From Candidatus Omnitrophota bacterium (GTDB lineage Bacteria > Omnitrophota > Gorgyraeia > Zapsychrales > Zapsychraceae): a DNA stretch of 64,000 nucleotides. This document shows, one piece after another, positions 41,909-50,549 of this stretch; positions within the stretch are counted from its first letter, which is position 1, and the number at the start of each line of letters is the position of its first letter. The stretch is taken from positions 1 through 64,000 of the forward strand of contig JAGQKV010000011.1 of NCBI GenBank assembly GCA_020429915.1, read 5' to 3'. The notes under the pieces are model-generated. The model worked only from the letters and a program-made list of their open reading frames with translations, was not told the DNA's origin and did no database searches. Made by a program: the position numbers and the translations under genes.

Positions 41909-42616
41909 CTAACCCGTCAGCCGGGCGAACATACGCAGCAGCGCCCAATCCCAGCTCAATGTCTTGAGCCCCTCATCCTGAAGCATGGCCTTATAAATCC
42001 GGCGGGCGATGGTATGGCAGTTTTTGTAAATAAAGGGATTCTTGGGTGTATCCGCACCGCCGGACTTTTTATGGATCGGGGTATCCACCGGGCCGATCTC
42101 GGCGCAGACCAGCGGCAACTGGGGATATTCCTTATGTAGGCAGCGGTAAAACTTGGAAAGACCCGCCTTGGTGACCGCATAGGTGGTGCAGTCATCCCGG
42201 GTGAGCTCGGAAATCAGCGAGCTGACCAACACGATCTTGCTGCGAATCTCCAGCGCGCGCGGCAGCAGCGCCCGGACCAGGCGCATATTCGCCCACAGAT
42301 TGGCATCAATCAACTCATCGACGGATTCCTCATCCAGTTCGTGAAAGCGGCCGGTCAGTCCGGAGGCCGCATTCAGACAGATGTAGTCGAACCGCCGTTC
42401 GCGCAGATTGGCGCACAGCTCGAGGACCCGGTCGCGATCACTGAGATCGGTCTTGATGATCTCGATTTTATCGCCGAATTCTTCGGCCAGCCGGTCCCGC
42501 TCCTTTGATGAGCGCAACACGCCCGTGACACGCATCCCGTCACGCACCGCCAGCCGCATAATGTCTTCTCCCAACCCCGAGGAAATACCTGTTATGAAAA
42601 GCGTTGATCCGATCAT
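41909..42616 (-). CDS. Short-chain dehydrogenase/reductase, second copy
   Basis: 235 residues with cofactor motif TGISSGLGEDI (about 9-19), CLNAASGL replacing the common NNAG, and active site LVSSL then TTYAVTKAGLSKF. Only loosely alike to the neighbouring SDR, so not a recent duplicate. Overlaps the YdcF-like gene by 4 bases. Confidence 0.87.
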   Translation of the reverse strand: MIGSTLFITGISSGLGEDIMRLAVRDGMRVTGVLRSSKERDRLAEEFGDKIEIIKTDLSDRDRVLELCANLRERRFDYICLNAASGLTGRFHELDEESVDELIDANLWANMRLVRALLPRALEIRSKIVLVSSLISELTRDDCTTYAVTKAGLSKFYRCLHKEYPQLPLVCAEIGPVDTPIHKKSGGADTPKNPFIYKNCHTIARRIYKAMLQDEGLKTLSWDWALLRMFARLTG

Positions 42617-43284
42617 GATTTAGACCCCTGTTCTCTGAGATGCCGGACAATTCCGTGATACACACGGTGCGGCAGCCGCCGGACCGCGAACGCTGTCCAT
42701 TCGTAGTGAATCGCCTTCCACATTTCCCACGGATTCAGCGGCGGATCGGCGCCGAAAAACGGATGCGGGGCGTAAAAAACAAATCTTCCCTGCAAATACC
42801 GCGAGTCATTCAGCGCCAGGATGCGATGGATATGCAACGGCGAGCTGATCAGCACCACGCTGAGCGGACGTTTCTTTCGTAAGATCTCAGCGGTGTTGCT
42901 CAAGTTGGTCAGGGTGTCGTAAGACCGCTCTTCCATCAGGATATTCCCGGCAGGCACGCCCTTGTCGATGAGGTATTTGCGCATTAATTGCGCGCCGGAA
43001 TAGTTCCGGACCGGCCGCGATCCGCCTACGCATAATATCTCCCGGAAGTATCCCTGCCGGTAAAGTTCCAGGGCATGATTGAGCCGCTGACGTGTCTGTT
43101 TTCCCAATGCCGTGAAATGATCGGAGGAGTCTCCCATTAACACGATACCGAGTTCCGATGGATACAACTCGTAATCCTGCGCCAGTATCATCACGCGGGT
43201 CAACCACAGGCCCGACACCGTCAAATCCACGGCGATCAGGATAGCGGTGATCTTCGCCCACTTTCTCCAGTTCACTTTCGGCAC
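42613..43284 (-). CDS. YdcF/SanA-like DUF218 protein
   Basis: 223 residues. One N-terminal membrane anchor (about 10-28) followed by a DUF218 domain: LGIVLMGDSS, then REILCVGGSRPV, LMEERSYDTLTNLSNTAEIL and LISSPLHIHRILAL. The family includes SanA and ElyC, which affect envelope permeability and peptidoglycan precursors. The domain should face the periplasm. It overlaps both neighbours in the operon. Confidence 0.82.
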   Translation of the reverse strand: MPKVNWRKWAKITAILIAVDLTVSGLWLTRVMILAQDYELYPSELGIVLMGDSSDHFTALGKQTRQRLNHALELYRQGYFREILCVGGSRPVRNYSGAQLMRKYLIDKGVPAGNILMEERSYDTLTNLSNTAEILRKKRPLSVVLISSPLHIHRILALNDSRYLQGRFVFYAPHPFFGADPPLNPWEMWKAIHYEWTAFAVRRLPHRVYHGIVRHLREQGSKS

Positions 43285-43880
43285 AGGAACTCCTCTTCCT
43301 CCGCCGTCGATTGGCGCCCCAGGATTCCGTTACGGTTCGGAAATCGTCCGAACCGCGCGATGATATCCCGGTACTTCAGGGCATATGTCAGATTACCGGC
43401 AAAATAGGCGCTGTTGTGCGGACAGCGCTGACCGGCAACGGCGGCCAGTTCCCGCGACCATTCCACCGACAATTCCTGGTCCGCCAGATTCTCGGAATGG
43501 GTCAACGGCATATAGATGAAAACCCGTTCGATCAACATGTAGCCGGCGTGGCGGCCGTCCGCGATCAAAGCCCGGCTTAGATCACGCGCCGTCTCATCAT
43601 AAGCATAAGCCCGCGGCGTACCCCGAAACATATTGCGGACCAACTGATCATACAGGATGATCCGACACAACGCCGTCCGGTCGGGAGCCTGATCCGGGTG
43701 CCGGACCTCTTCTTCCAGCAAATGGCCGAAACCGTCGCGCATCTCCTGGTCCAACACCCGCGTGCTGCGGAACCATTTGACGAACGGCGTACGCTTCTTG
43801 ACGATAGGCCTCCCGTCGTCAATGCCTTCGAACCAGTATGCGTGAATGTCGGCCAGTGAATTCCGCACCGCCAGGCTCAC
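43272..43880 (-). CDS. DUF924 family protein
   Basis: 202 residues, all helical. DIHAYWFEG opens the domain, LCRIILYDQLVRNMFRGTPR and AYAYDETARDLSRAL follow, and the tail FGRFPNRNGILGRQST then EEEEFL is the family hallmark. DUF924 has a TPR-like fold and no known activity. Overlaps the ttcA-like stop by 4 bases. Confidence 0.9.
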   Translation of the reverse strand: MSLAVRNSLADIHAYWFEGIDDGRPIVKKRTPFVKWFRSTRVLDQEMRDGFGHLLEEEVRHPDQAPDRTALCRIILYDQLVRNMFRGTPRAYAYDETARDLSRALIADGRHAGYMLIERVFIYMPLTHSENLADQELSVEWSRELAAVAGQRCPHNSAYFAGNLTYALKYRDIIARFGRFPNRNGILGRQSTAEEEEFLCRK

Positions 43881-44662
43881 TCCTTCACCTTCTCGATCAG
43901 ATACTCGCTGCGCACGTTTTGCAGGCTGTTAAAAATATTGATCACCACATCCGGATTATACTTTTCACTGTCACGCAGCATACGCTTGATGATCATCCGG
44001 TGGGAGGTGTCGTCGTTGGCGCATTTGGACTGCCCCATGGAGGCGATACCCAACCGCTCGGCCAATTGCTGCATGGCCTCCTCACGAACATAGGCCAGCG
44101 GACGAATGAGAGCCAGCTTGCCGCCGAACAGTTCCTGGTTGGGCTTCATCGCGCCGATCTCGCCGCGGTAAAACTGATTGAGAATGATAGTCTCGGCGAT
44201 GTCATCGATGTGATGTCCGAAGGCGATCTTGTTGAAACCCTCGCGCTCACAGAGTTGGAACAAGGCTTTGCGTCGGTTGCGCGACCACCAGTAACAATCG
44301 ATTTCATCATACCGCTCATCCTTAAGCCAATCGACGCTTTCCAGGAGGCAGGGAAACTCCTGTTCCCGGAGATAGGCAATCAGTCCCGCCGGATCGAAGT
44401 CGGCAAACCCGAAGTCGATATGCACCGCGACGAATTCAAATTTTACGGGACTAACCCGCAGCCGGTGGCGCAACACATGCAGCAATGACAAACTGTCCTT
44501 GCCGCCGGAGACCGCCACGGCGATCCGGTCACCGGCGCGTATCATCCCGAAGTCCTTGATCGCCTTGCCCGCTTTCTTGGAGACAGCCAGCAATTCCGGG
44601 CATTCCTTGATCCTTTTCTTGGGCGGGTGTGCGCTGTCCCCTTCATTTTCCATACGTTCCAT
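43877..44662 (-). CDS. TtcA-like tRNA thiolase-family ATPase
   Basis: 261 residues. PP-loop AVSGGKDSLSLLHVLRH (about 47-63) and KIAFGHHIDDIAETIILNQF match TtcA, which 2-thiolates cytidine 32 of tRNA using an iron-sulfur cluster. The cluster ligands are altered: CYWWSRNRR stands where TtcA has CxxCSRxRR, so the second Cys is Trp, and only one Cys (SKCAND) is near the third-ligand site. It may be a TtcA with a different cluster or a relative with another role. It begins the overlapping six-gene operon. Confidence 0.75.
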   Translation of the reverse strand: MERMENEGDSAHPPKKRIKECPELLAVSKKAGKAIKDFGMIRAGDRIAVAVSGGKDSLSLLHVLRHRLRVSPVKFEFVAVHIDFGFADFDPAGLIAYLREQEFPCLLESVDWLKDERYDEIDCYWWSRNRRKALFQLCEREGFNKIAFGHHIDDIAETIILNQFYRGEIGAMKPNQELFGGKLALIRPLAYVREEAMQQLAERLGIASMGQSKCANDDTSHRMIIKRMLRDSEKYNPDVVINIFNSLQNVRSEYLIEKVKE

Positions 44663-44722
44663 CCGACTTATGCTCCCTTACGCTGACGATCGCCCGCTTA
44701 ACTTGACTGATTAAATAAGAAT

Positions 44723-44751
44723 TTGACAACTCTTCGCCCGCTCATTATACT
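44723..44751 (+). promoter_or_regulatory. Consensus promoter for small lipoprotein gene
   Basis: Perfect TTGACA (44723-44728), 17-base spacer, TATACT (44746-44751). The start of transcription should be near 44758, 31 bases before the ATG. This is the best promoter in the window. Confidence 0.8.
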
Positions 44752-44788
44752 AGGCGAATTAATGAACCTGTTTCAAAGGAGGACCACC

Positions 44789-44950
44789 ATGAAGACCAGA
44801 AAATTCTCATTGTTGCTCGTTATCACTCTGCTCGTCGCCGGAACCGCTATCGGATGCGACAACCGCAGCCAGATGGAAAAGGATGCCGACAAGGCGATGA
44901 AGAACATGGAAGCCGGCGCCAGCAAGGCCCTGGACAAAGTTTCCAACTAA
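44789..44950 (+). CDS. 53-residue entericidin-like lipoprotein
   Basis: The ATG at 44789 has an ideal AAAGGAGGA site 5 bases upstream. Signal sequence MKTRKFSLLLVITLLVAGTA is followed by IGCDNRS, with a lipid-attachment Cys. The mature part (MEKDADKAMKNMEAGASKALDKVSN) is a short amphipathic helix, like entericidin or small lipoprotein stress peptides. A strong promoter and terminator frame it as a single-gene transcript, which implies high expression. Confidence 0.7.
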   Translation: MKTRKFSLLLVITLLVAGTAIGCDNRSQMEKDADKAMKNMEAGASKALDKVSN

Positions 44951-44964
44951 TTTTCGGTATCATG

Positions 44965-44995
44965 AGGCGGCCGGCGCGACCGGCCGCCTTTTTTT
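44965..44995 (+). terminator. Strong intrinsic terminator
   Basis: GGCGGCCGG, loop CGCGA, CCGGCCGCC makes a 9-bp stem (44966-44988), extended by A-T, followed by seven T. It ends the small lipoprotein transcript. It overlaps the stop codon of the convergent lipoprotein gene. Confidence 0.9.
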
Positions 44996-45140
44996 ATTGT
45001 TTGGGCGCACCGAGCTTTTCCGGGGCGTCCGCCAAAGACGGTAGTTTAATATCCTTAAAGGCGTCTTCGCATCCCCCAGCCAGCAGGCATCCCGCCGCCA
45101 GTATCACCAACATGAACCATTTCAGACCGTTATTTCGCAT
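44994..45140 (-). CDS. 48-residue lipoprotein
   Basis: Short frame with CGGAGG 6 bases before the ATG. Signal sequence NGLKWFMLVILAAGCLLAG is followed by GCEDAFKDIKLPSLADAPEK; either Cys of AAGC or AGGC could be lipidated. Convergent with the entericidin-like gene and downstream of the VWA gene by 23 bases, so it may be the last gene of the ExbB-ExbD-TPR-VWA operon. Confidence 0.6.
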   Translation of the reverse strand: MRNNGLKWFMLVILAAGCLLAGGCEDAFKDIKLPSLADAPEKLGAPKQ

Positions 45141-45163
45141 TCCCGTCCTCCGATTGACAGCGG

Positions 45164-46810
45164 TTAATCCAAATAAGGCGTCCTGATTTTGTAGCGCTTG
45201 GACAACGCGCGGATCTGCTCAATGAGCTGCGTATTATCTTCGCCCTCGCGCAGCTGTCCGATCAGTTCGTAAATCTTGTTGAAAGCCCAGTTCTTGGCGA
45301 TGTCCTGCGTGCCTTCGGCCGCTTCATGCAGGGATGATTCGATAACGAATTCTGTCACCTTTCCTTCGACGTTACCGACCAACTGCAACACAAAGTCGTC
45401 TTCGTCACTGTATTTCCCATACAAGGTAAACTCAATATTGCGGAAGAAATCCGGCAACAGTTTCGGATAGATATCCTGCTCGGCCAATCCGCTCACATGA
45501 TAACGCAGATTCACCAGGACCGGCTCCTTGATTTTGTCGTACATGTTCCCGAGGTACTGGCCGATCTGGTGTGACCGGTAGGAATATTCGCTCCAGCCGC
45601 GATTCTTGTAAGTGATAAAGTCCAGCAGGTAGCGATTAACATTCAGCCCGCCGCTGAACGCAAAGATCGATCGCAGTCCGTTATTCAATTCGGAGACCTC
45701 ATGGATGATCCGGCTGGGCTCGGTCACCCCCTGGGTGGGATAACCGTCGCTGAGGAAAATGATGTAGGAGGGATTGCGGTTGATCGGCCGGGATATGCTG
45801 CTCAGCAACGCGTTGTAAGCATCGGTCCGTGTCCCCAAGGTGAGCTCGTCGACAAAACGCAGGGCCTGGCGGACATTCTCTGCGTTGGGAACCACCGACT
45901 GCGGCTTGAATTCTACGATGAACTTTTTGAAAGCCAGGATATTGAACGTGTCTCCGGGATTCAAATTGCTCAGGCTGTACTCCAATCCTTCCTTAAACTC
46001 GCGGAATCGTTTTTCGGTGGTACTCTTGGAACAGTCGATCAGAAATACGACTTCTTTGGTAATGGTCTTGAGTTCGGCGGCGTCCTTACCGACCTTCATA
46101 TTGATCTGGAAATATTTCTCCTTGGTCTTCGGGTCGGTGTATGTCAGAACCTCGCTGACCAAGTACTCTTTCAAATCGGTAAACCGGCTTTTCTTGGAGA
46201 CCAGCGGTTTGAAGTCCCCATGAATGACGCCCGACGTCTCGGCGGACTTGAAATCTTTGACCTGCGGATTCCACTTGGGGGTGAAGCCAGGCATCTTTTC
46301 ATAAAACTCTTCCGGCTCTATTCGTTGATCGATCACCTGACCGGGCTCTACAGCAGTGTTCTCCACGGTCAGCTGACTGATCTCGATAATCGGAGCGTTG
46401 GTCTTCACCGCGGGTTTGCGTTTGAGTCCGGAAAGGTCGCGGAAATACTGCGCCGGGTCCCGCTTGATCTCCTGATTGCGGGACGCGAACAACTCTTCGA
46501 TCTTGGCATCATATTCCTCGAGCACCGGATCGTTCTTCCCGGTCTCGAATTTATCGAACTCCTTCTTGGCCAAGTCCATTTCGGCGGGCTGTTCGAACTT
46601 GATCCGTTCGGTATAATCGATCGGCTGGGTCTCAAAGGCCTTGCGTTCGGGAATATCGACGTGGAGCTTCTGAATCTGGAAATTCTTGCGCTCCGGGGTC
46701 TTGTTCTCAGGCGCCCCCTGCAAACGCACATGGGTCGCGCCGAAAAAGAGCAGGACGTGCAGTCCGACAGACACGATCAGGGCGGTTATGATTTCGTCAC
46801 GGTAATTCAT
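45164..46810 (-). CDS. TonB-like membrane protein with periplasmic VWA domain
   Basis: 548 residues. A single N-terminal helix (about 7-24) has Ser14-Val-Gly-Leu-His18, the SxxxH motif by which TonB couples to ExbB/ExbD. A linker rich in Lys, Glu and Pro reaches about 200. A von Willebrand A domain (about 254-430) has a full metal-site set: Asp259-x-Ser261-x-Ser263, Thr329 and Asp355 in SDGYP. It ends ALSKRYKIRTPYLD, like VIT/VWA proteins. It overlaps the TPR gene by 4 bases. It would transmit proton-motive force to a VWA-bound partner; the partner is unknown. Confidence 0.8.
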   Translation of the reverse strand: MNYRDEIITALIVSVGLHVLLFFGATHVRLQGAPENKTPERKNFQIQKLHVDIPERKAFETQPIDYTERIKFEQPAEMDLAKKEFDKFETGKNDPVLEEYDAKIEELFASRNQEIKRDPAQYFRDLSGLKRKPAVKTNAPIIEISQLTVENTAVEPGQVIDQRIEPEEFYEKMPGFTPKWNPQVKDFKSAETSGVIHGDFKPLVSKKSRFTDLKEYLVSEVLTYTDPKTKEKYFQINMKVGKDAAELKTITKEVVFLIDCSKSTTEKRFREFKEGLEYSLSNLNPGDTFNILAFKKFIVEFKPQSVVPNAENVRQALRFVDELTLGTRTDAYNALLSSISRPINRNPSYIIFLSDGYPTQGVTEPSRIIHEVSELNNGLRSIFAFSGGLNVNRYLLDFITYKNRGWSEYSYRSHQIGQYLGNMYDKIKEPVLVNLRYHVSGLAEQDIYPKLLPDFFRNIEFTLYGKYSDEDDFVLQLVGNVEGKVTEFVIESSLHEAAEGTQDIAKNWAFNKIYELIGQLREGEDNTQLIEQIRALSKRYKIRTPYLD

Positions 46811-49149
46811 GAATTTAACGCCGCCAACCGTTTCTGCGCCTCATTGAAACGGTGGCTCTTGGTGTAAAGTTGAATGATTTCCTGATAAACATTACGCGCG
46901 TCGTTCAGTTTATTGAGCTGCTCAAAAATCTTTCCGGCCCGAAACAGTGACTCCGGAGAATACCACGGATCGTTGTACAGTACGGCCACCAGCATGTAAA
47001 ACTTGGCCGCCTCCTCCAGCTGTTCCTTCTTCTCCAGAAGACTGCCCATCTGAAAGCGTGCCTTGAGGCTGATCTCGGCCTCATCGGCATAACTCAGCAG
47101 CACCGTATCCAGAACGGCCTTGGCCGCGTCGATGTGATTGATCGTCATCAAACAGCGGGCCATGCCGAGATACGCCTTGGGGACAAACAAACGTTCCGAC
47201 TCAATGTTGACGACTTTGTCGTACTCGGTCAACGCGCTCTGGCACTGTCCCTGTTCCTGGTAAGCGGCGCCGCGGAAATAGGCCAGCGCCTGGCGGTCTT
47301 CGTCGGTGGTCAGCTTGGACTCGGCCTTCTTAAGAACGGCCAACACCGTATTGTACGACTTGGCTTCCAGACTTTTCTCGGCGATCCACAAGTACATATC
47401 GATCTTCAGGTCATTCTCATCATAAGTCTCGATGATCTCTTTCAGCAGCAGGATCGCTTTTTCATATTCCTGACGGTCGAGGTGGATCAAGGCCATATTC
47501 TTCAACGCGGAATAATAAAGCGCCGTATCCTCGCCCTTGGGGACCTGGCGGTAAAACGCCAGGGCATCATCCAACCGCTGCGCCAGCTGGAGATTGTAGG
47601 CAAGCAGGAACATACTCTCCAGACGTTTGGGATTCTCCAGGTCGCGCTGAACGATTTGTTCGAACGTCGCGATCGCCTGATCATACTGTTTGGTTTCCGA
47701 ATACATGCTGCCCAGCAAAAACCGCACCCGGCCGACATTCTTGTCGTCGGGATAGGCCTTGAGGAATTCCAGCGAATCGGATATAGCCTTGTCGTAATCC
47801 TTAACCTTGCTTTTCAGCAGGATCTGATTGAATAACGCTTCTTTCTTCTTGCCTTCATCATCGGCGCTGGCAAAATATTCTTCAAACAGCGCGGCCGCTT
47901 CCGCTTCTTTTCCAAGCGCGTTCTTGGCATGCGCCAAGCCGTACAGGGCCTCGCTCTTGTATTCGGTCGCATGATATTTCTCCAGCAACTGTGCATATAA
48001 ACCGTGCGCCGCCTCAAAGTTTGCCAGACTATACTCCGACTCGGCCTTGAAGAACATGCCCTTCTCGGCATACGCCTCCTGACCCTTCCAGGACTCGTCG
48101 ATCAGCTCGATGACATCGGCATATTTCCGGGACAAGAACAGGATCTCCACTTTCACGTCCACCGCCTTATTCTTCTGGTCGGTGGTGAGGCCTTCCAGGG
48201 TCAGGGCCCGGTCGATCTCCGCCAGGGCCGCATCGTACTGATTGAGCTGCTTTAACGAGCGTGCGGTGACGTAGCGCACGTCAAACAACCGGCCGCCCGG
48301 AGTCAACTTGTCCTGATAGTGTTCGGCGCGCTTGATCACCGCATTGTAAGCCGGCACATTGAACAAAGCCAGCAACAGATTACTGACGGCATCTTCCACC
48401 AGCGCCTTGTCTGGATTCAGGTCTACCACCTCGGCAAACAGGTCCGCGCTGACCTCATAATCTCCCGACAAGAACGCGGTCTCCGCCTGCTTGTAAAGAG
48501 CGATCCCTTTGAATGCGTTATCGGTGGCGTTGACCGTGGCCCGCTGGAAGGCATCCACGGCCGCGGCATGTTCCCCCCGGGCCTTGTAAATATCCCCGAG
48601 TTTGATGGTCGCCTCCAGGGCCGTGGAACTGGACGGGTCGATAAGGGCCGCCTTTTGATACTGTTCCACGGCGCCGTCGGTGTTCCCCCTGGCTTCGTAC
48701 ACCTGGGCGAGCACATAATACTTCTTTTGCAGCCACTCTTCCTCCAGCCCGTCCTCGCTGATGGCATTGACCGCCTCCAGGGCGGCATCAAACTGTTGCC
48801 GATTGATGTGACACTGCCCCAAACGCAATCGCGCCAACTGGATCTTGTCACGGTTGGCAAAGTGCAACGTGTACTCTTTGTAATGCTGTCCCGCCCGCTC
48901 GTAGTTCTTGTTAAAGAAGTAACTCTCCGCCATACCGAACAGGGCCTCATGAGTATGCGGACTGTCCGGATTCTGCCGGATGAACTCGCGGTATTCACTG
49001 GCGGCCATATCGTACAGGCCACGCTGAAACAGCCCGTTGGCAAAATCGATCTTTTCAAACTGCGGATCGACCTGGTTCTGCGCCGCGGCCGGCAGGACGA
49101 CGAGCGTCAGGATAACAAAGATAATGCTAAGCGCCAGTCGTGGTTTCAT
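46807..49149 (-). CDS. Periplasmic TPR protein, CpoB/YbgF-like
   Basis: 780 residues from ATG 49149, which overlaps exbD by 4 bases. Signal peptide about 1-23 (PAAAQ). The rest is a long array of about 18-20 TPR units; the first, FQRGLYDMAASEYREFIRQN then EALFGMAESYFFNKNYERA, resembles CpoB/YbgF of the Tol-Pal system. No enzymatic motif. It likely forms a superhelical scaffold that bridges ExbB/ExbD-driven components and envelope targets. Confidence 0.88.
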   Translation of the reverse strand: MKPRLALSIIFVILTLVVLPAAAQNQVDPQFEKIDFANGLFQRGLYDMAASEYREFIRQNPDSPHTHEALFGMAESYFFNKNYERAGQHYKEYTLHFANRDKIQLARLRLGQCHINRQQFDAALEAVNAISEDGLEEEWLQKKYYVLAQVYEARGNTDGAVEQYQKAALIDPSSSTALEATIKLGDIYKARGEHAAAVDAFQRATVNATDNAFKGIALYKQAETAFLSGDYEVSADLFAEVVDLNPDKALVEDAVSNLLLALFNVPAYNAVIKRAEHYQDKLTPGGRLFDVRYVTARSLKQLNQYDAALAEIDRALTLEGLTTDQKNKAVDVKVEILFLSRKYADVIELIDESWKGQEAYAEKGMFFKAESEYSLANFEAAHGLYAQLLEKYHATEYKSEALYGLAHAKNALGKEAEAAALFEEYFASADDEGKKKEALFNQILLKSKVKDYDKAISDSLEFLKAYPDDKNVGRVRFLLGSMYSETKQYDQAIATFEQIVQRDLENPKRLESMFLLAYNLQLAQRLDDALAFYRQVPKGEDTALYYSALKNMALIHLDRQEYEKAILLLKEIIETYDENDLKIDMYLWIAEKSLEAKSYNTVLAVLKKAESKLTTDEDRQALAYFRGAAYQEQGQCQSALTEYDKVVNIESERLFVPKAYLGMARCLMTINHIDAAKAVLDTVLLSYADEAEISLKARFQMGSLLEKKEQLEEAAKFYMLVAVLYNDPWYSPESLFRAGKIFEQLNKLNDARNVYQEIIQLYTKSHRFNEAQKRLAALNS

Positions 49150-49577
49150 TCTTGATCGGAAGAAGGTTTCATGGTGGCGAAGGAAATGTTCCATATGCCT
49201 GCCTTGGCGCAGGCGTCCAGCGCATTGATCGTGTGTTTATGGATGGTATTCTCATCCGCCCGGATAATGATCGACTGGTCCGGAAAAAGCGTCGAGACTC
49301 GCACCAGCATCTTTTCCAAGGCGTCCTGGGAGAGCTCTTTTTGATTGACGACAAAGCGTCCGTCGGTATCGATGTTAATGATGATCTCACCCGGACTGCG
49401 GGCCGCGTCCTTGGATTCCTGTGCCTGCGGCACGCTGATGTTGATCTCCGTTTCCTGCTGGTTGAAGATCGAGATGGTCATGAAGAAGACCAGCGTCAAA
49501 AAAACGATATCGATCAGCGGCGCCATCTGCACCACCGGGCGTTGTTTCTGGTATTCCGAAATCGCGTACTTTGCCAT
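49146..49577 (-). CDS. ExbD/TolR-family proton channel subunit
   Basis: 143 residues. One transmembrane helix with the essential Asp23 (APLIDIVFLTLVFF), then a periplasmic domain ending SALDACAKAG-like INALDACAKAGIWNISFATM. It starts 2 bases after exbB. ExbD with ExbB converts proton flow into force on a TonB-type partner. Here the TonB-like partner is the VWA protein two genes downstream. Confidence 0.92.
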   Translation of the reverse strand: MAKYAISEYQKQRPVVQMAPLIDIVFLTLVFFMTISIFNQQETEINISVPQAQESKDAARSPGEIIINIDTDGRFVVNQKELSQDALEKMLVRVSTLFPDQSIIIRADENTIHKHTINALDACAKAGIWNISFATMKPSSDQE

Positions 49578-49579
49578 GA

Positions 49580-50344
49580 TCAGGCCCCCATCTCTTCGAA
49601 TATCTTGATGATGTCGGTCCCGTAGGTTTCGATTTCATGGGCGATTCCCTGCACCTTGCCGCGGAAATAGGTATAGAAGAGCATCACCGGAATGGCGACG
49701 ACCAGCCCGCCCGCCGTGGTGACCATTGCCTTGGAAACACCGCCCGCCAGCAATATCGGCTTAACCACAGCCTCCTGAAACGCGATGACGTTGAACGCTT
49801 GAATCATCCCCAAAACCGTTCCCAGCAGACCGATCAGCGGAGCCACCGCCGCGATATCCGCCAAGTAGCTGATGCCTTGCCACAATTCCCCGATTTCGCG
49901 CCGGACCTGGTTCTCCATGGCCTCCTTGGCGAAGATCATACCCCGCTTCTTTTTGTTAAGTCCGGCCATGATAATCCGGACCACGGCGTTGGACTCGTTC
50001 TTGCAGGTCTCACGGATGGTATTTTCATGACCGCCTTCCAGCTGCTCGATCAGTTTTTCGGTAAACTCGCGTGGCACCAACTTGCCCGAGTTCAGGTGCA
50101 GAAAGAGATAGCAGATGATCGTCACCGCCACCACGGACAGTCCGCAGAGCACCCACATAATGATGCCCCCGCTCTGGATCGTGTCCCACAGGCTCATTCC
50201 CTGTTTGGAGGCCTCGAGAGACTCCACGTAGCCCTGCACCTTGTCTCCGGATTGCGCCAATGCCGTGACAGGGCTCAGACAGCCCGCCGTAAGCATGAGT
50301 AGTAGAGCGAAAATGATTTGACCTGACCAAGCGTGTGCTTTCAT
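49580..50344 (-). CDS. MotA/TolQ/ExbB-family proton channel protein
   Basis: 254 residues from ATG 50344, after AAAGGAGA. An N-terminal signal sequence (about 8-31, ending TALAQ) precedes the three-helix ExbB core: GIIMWVLCGLSVVAVTIICYLF, then AAVAPLIGLLGTVLGMIQAF (the conserved GLLGTV) and AGGLVVAIPVMLFYTYF. It starts the four-gene ExbB-ExbD-TPR-VWA unit. The added signal sequence before TM1 is also seen in some marine and delta-proteobacterial ExbB proteins. Confidence 0.92.
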   Translation of the reverse strand: MKAHAWSGQIIFALLLMLTAGCLSPVTALAQSGDKVQGYVESLEASKQGMSLWDTIQSGGIIMWVLCGLSVVAVTIICYLFLHLNSGKLVPREFTEKLIEQLEGGHENTIRETCKNESNAVVRIIMAGLNKKKRGMIFAKEAMENQVRREIGELWQGISYLADIAAVAPLIGLLGTVLGMIQAFNVIAFQEAVVKPILLAGGVSKAMVTTAGGLVVAIPVMLFYTYFRGKVQGIAHEIETYGTDIIKIFEEMGA

Positions 50345-50549
50345 ATGGATCTCCTTTAACCTGTAGAATATGGCGAATATTCTGGAATTGCGATTGCGGA
50401 ATTGAGTATGCCGGCCGGCCTCCCGGGGAAGCCGTCGCCGTATAGGACGGTTAATCTTTCTCACTATTCTAAGAAATTTCCGGGTTAAATCAAATGATTA
50501 TTTGACTGGAAATACGGCCTGAGGGGGTGTGGATGACGCGCGGCTGCCG

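Noticed and set aside
45701..46867. Plus-strand frame of 388 codons opposite the VWA gene
   Set aside because: A shadow of the VWA coding sequence; no domain, promoter or ribosome site.
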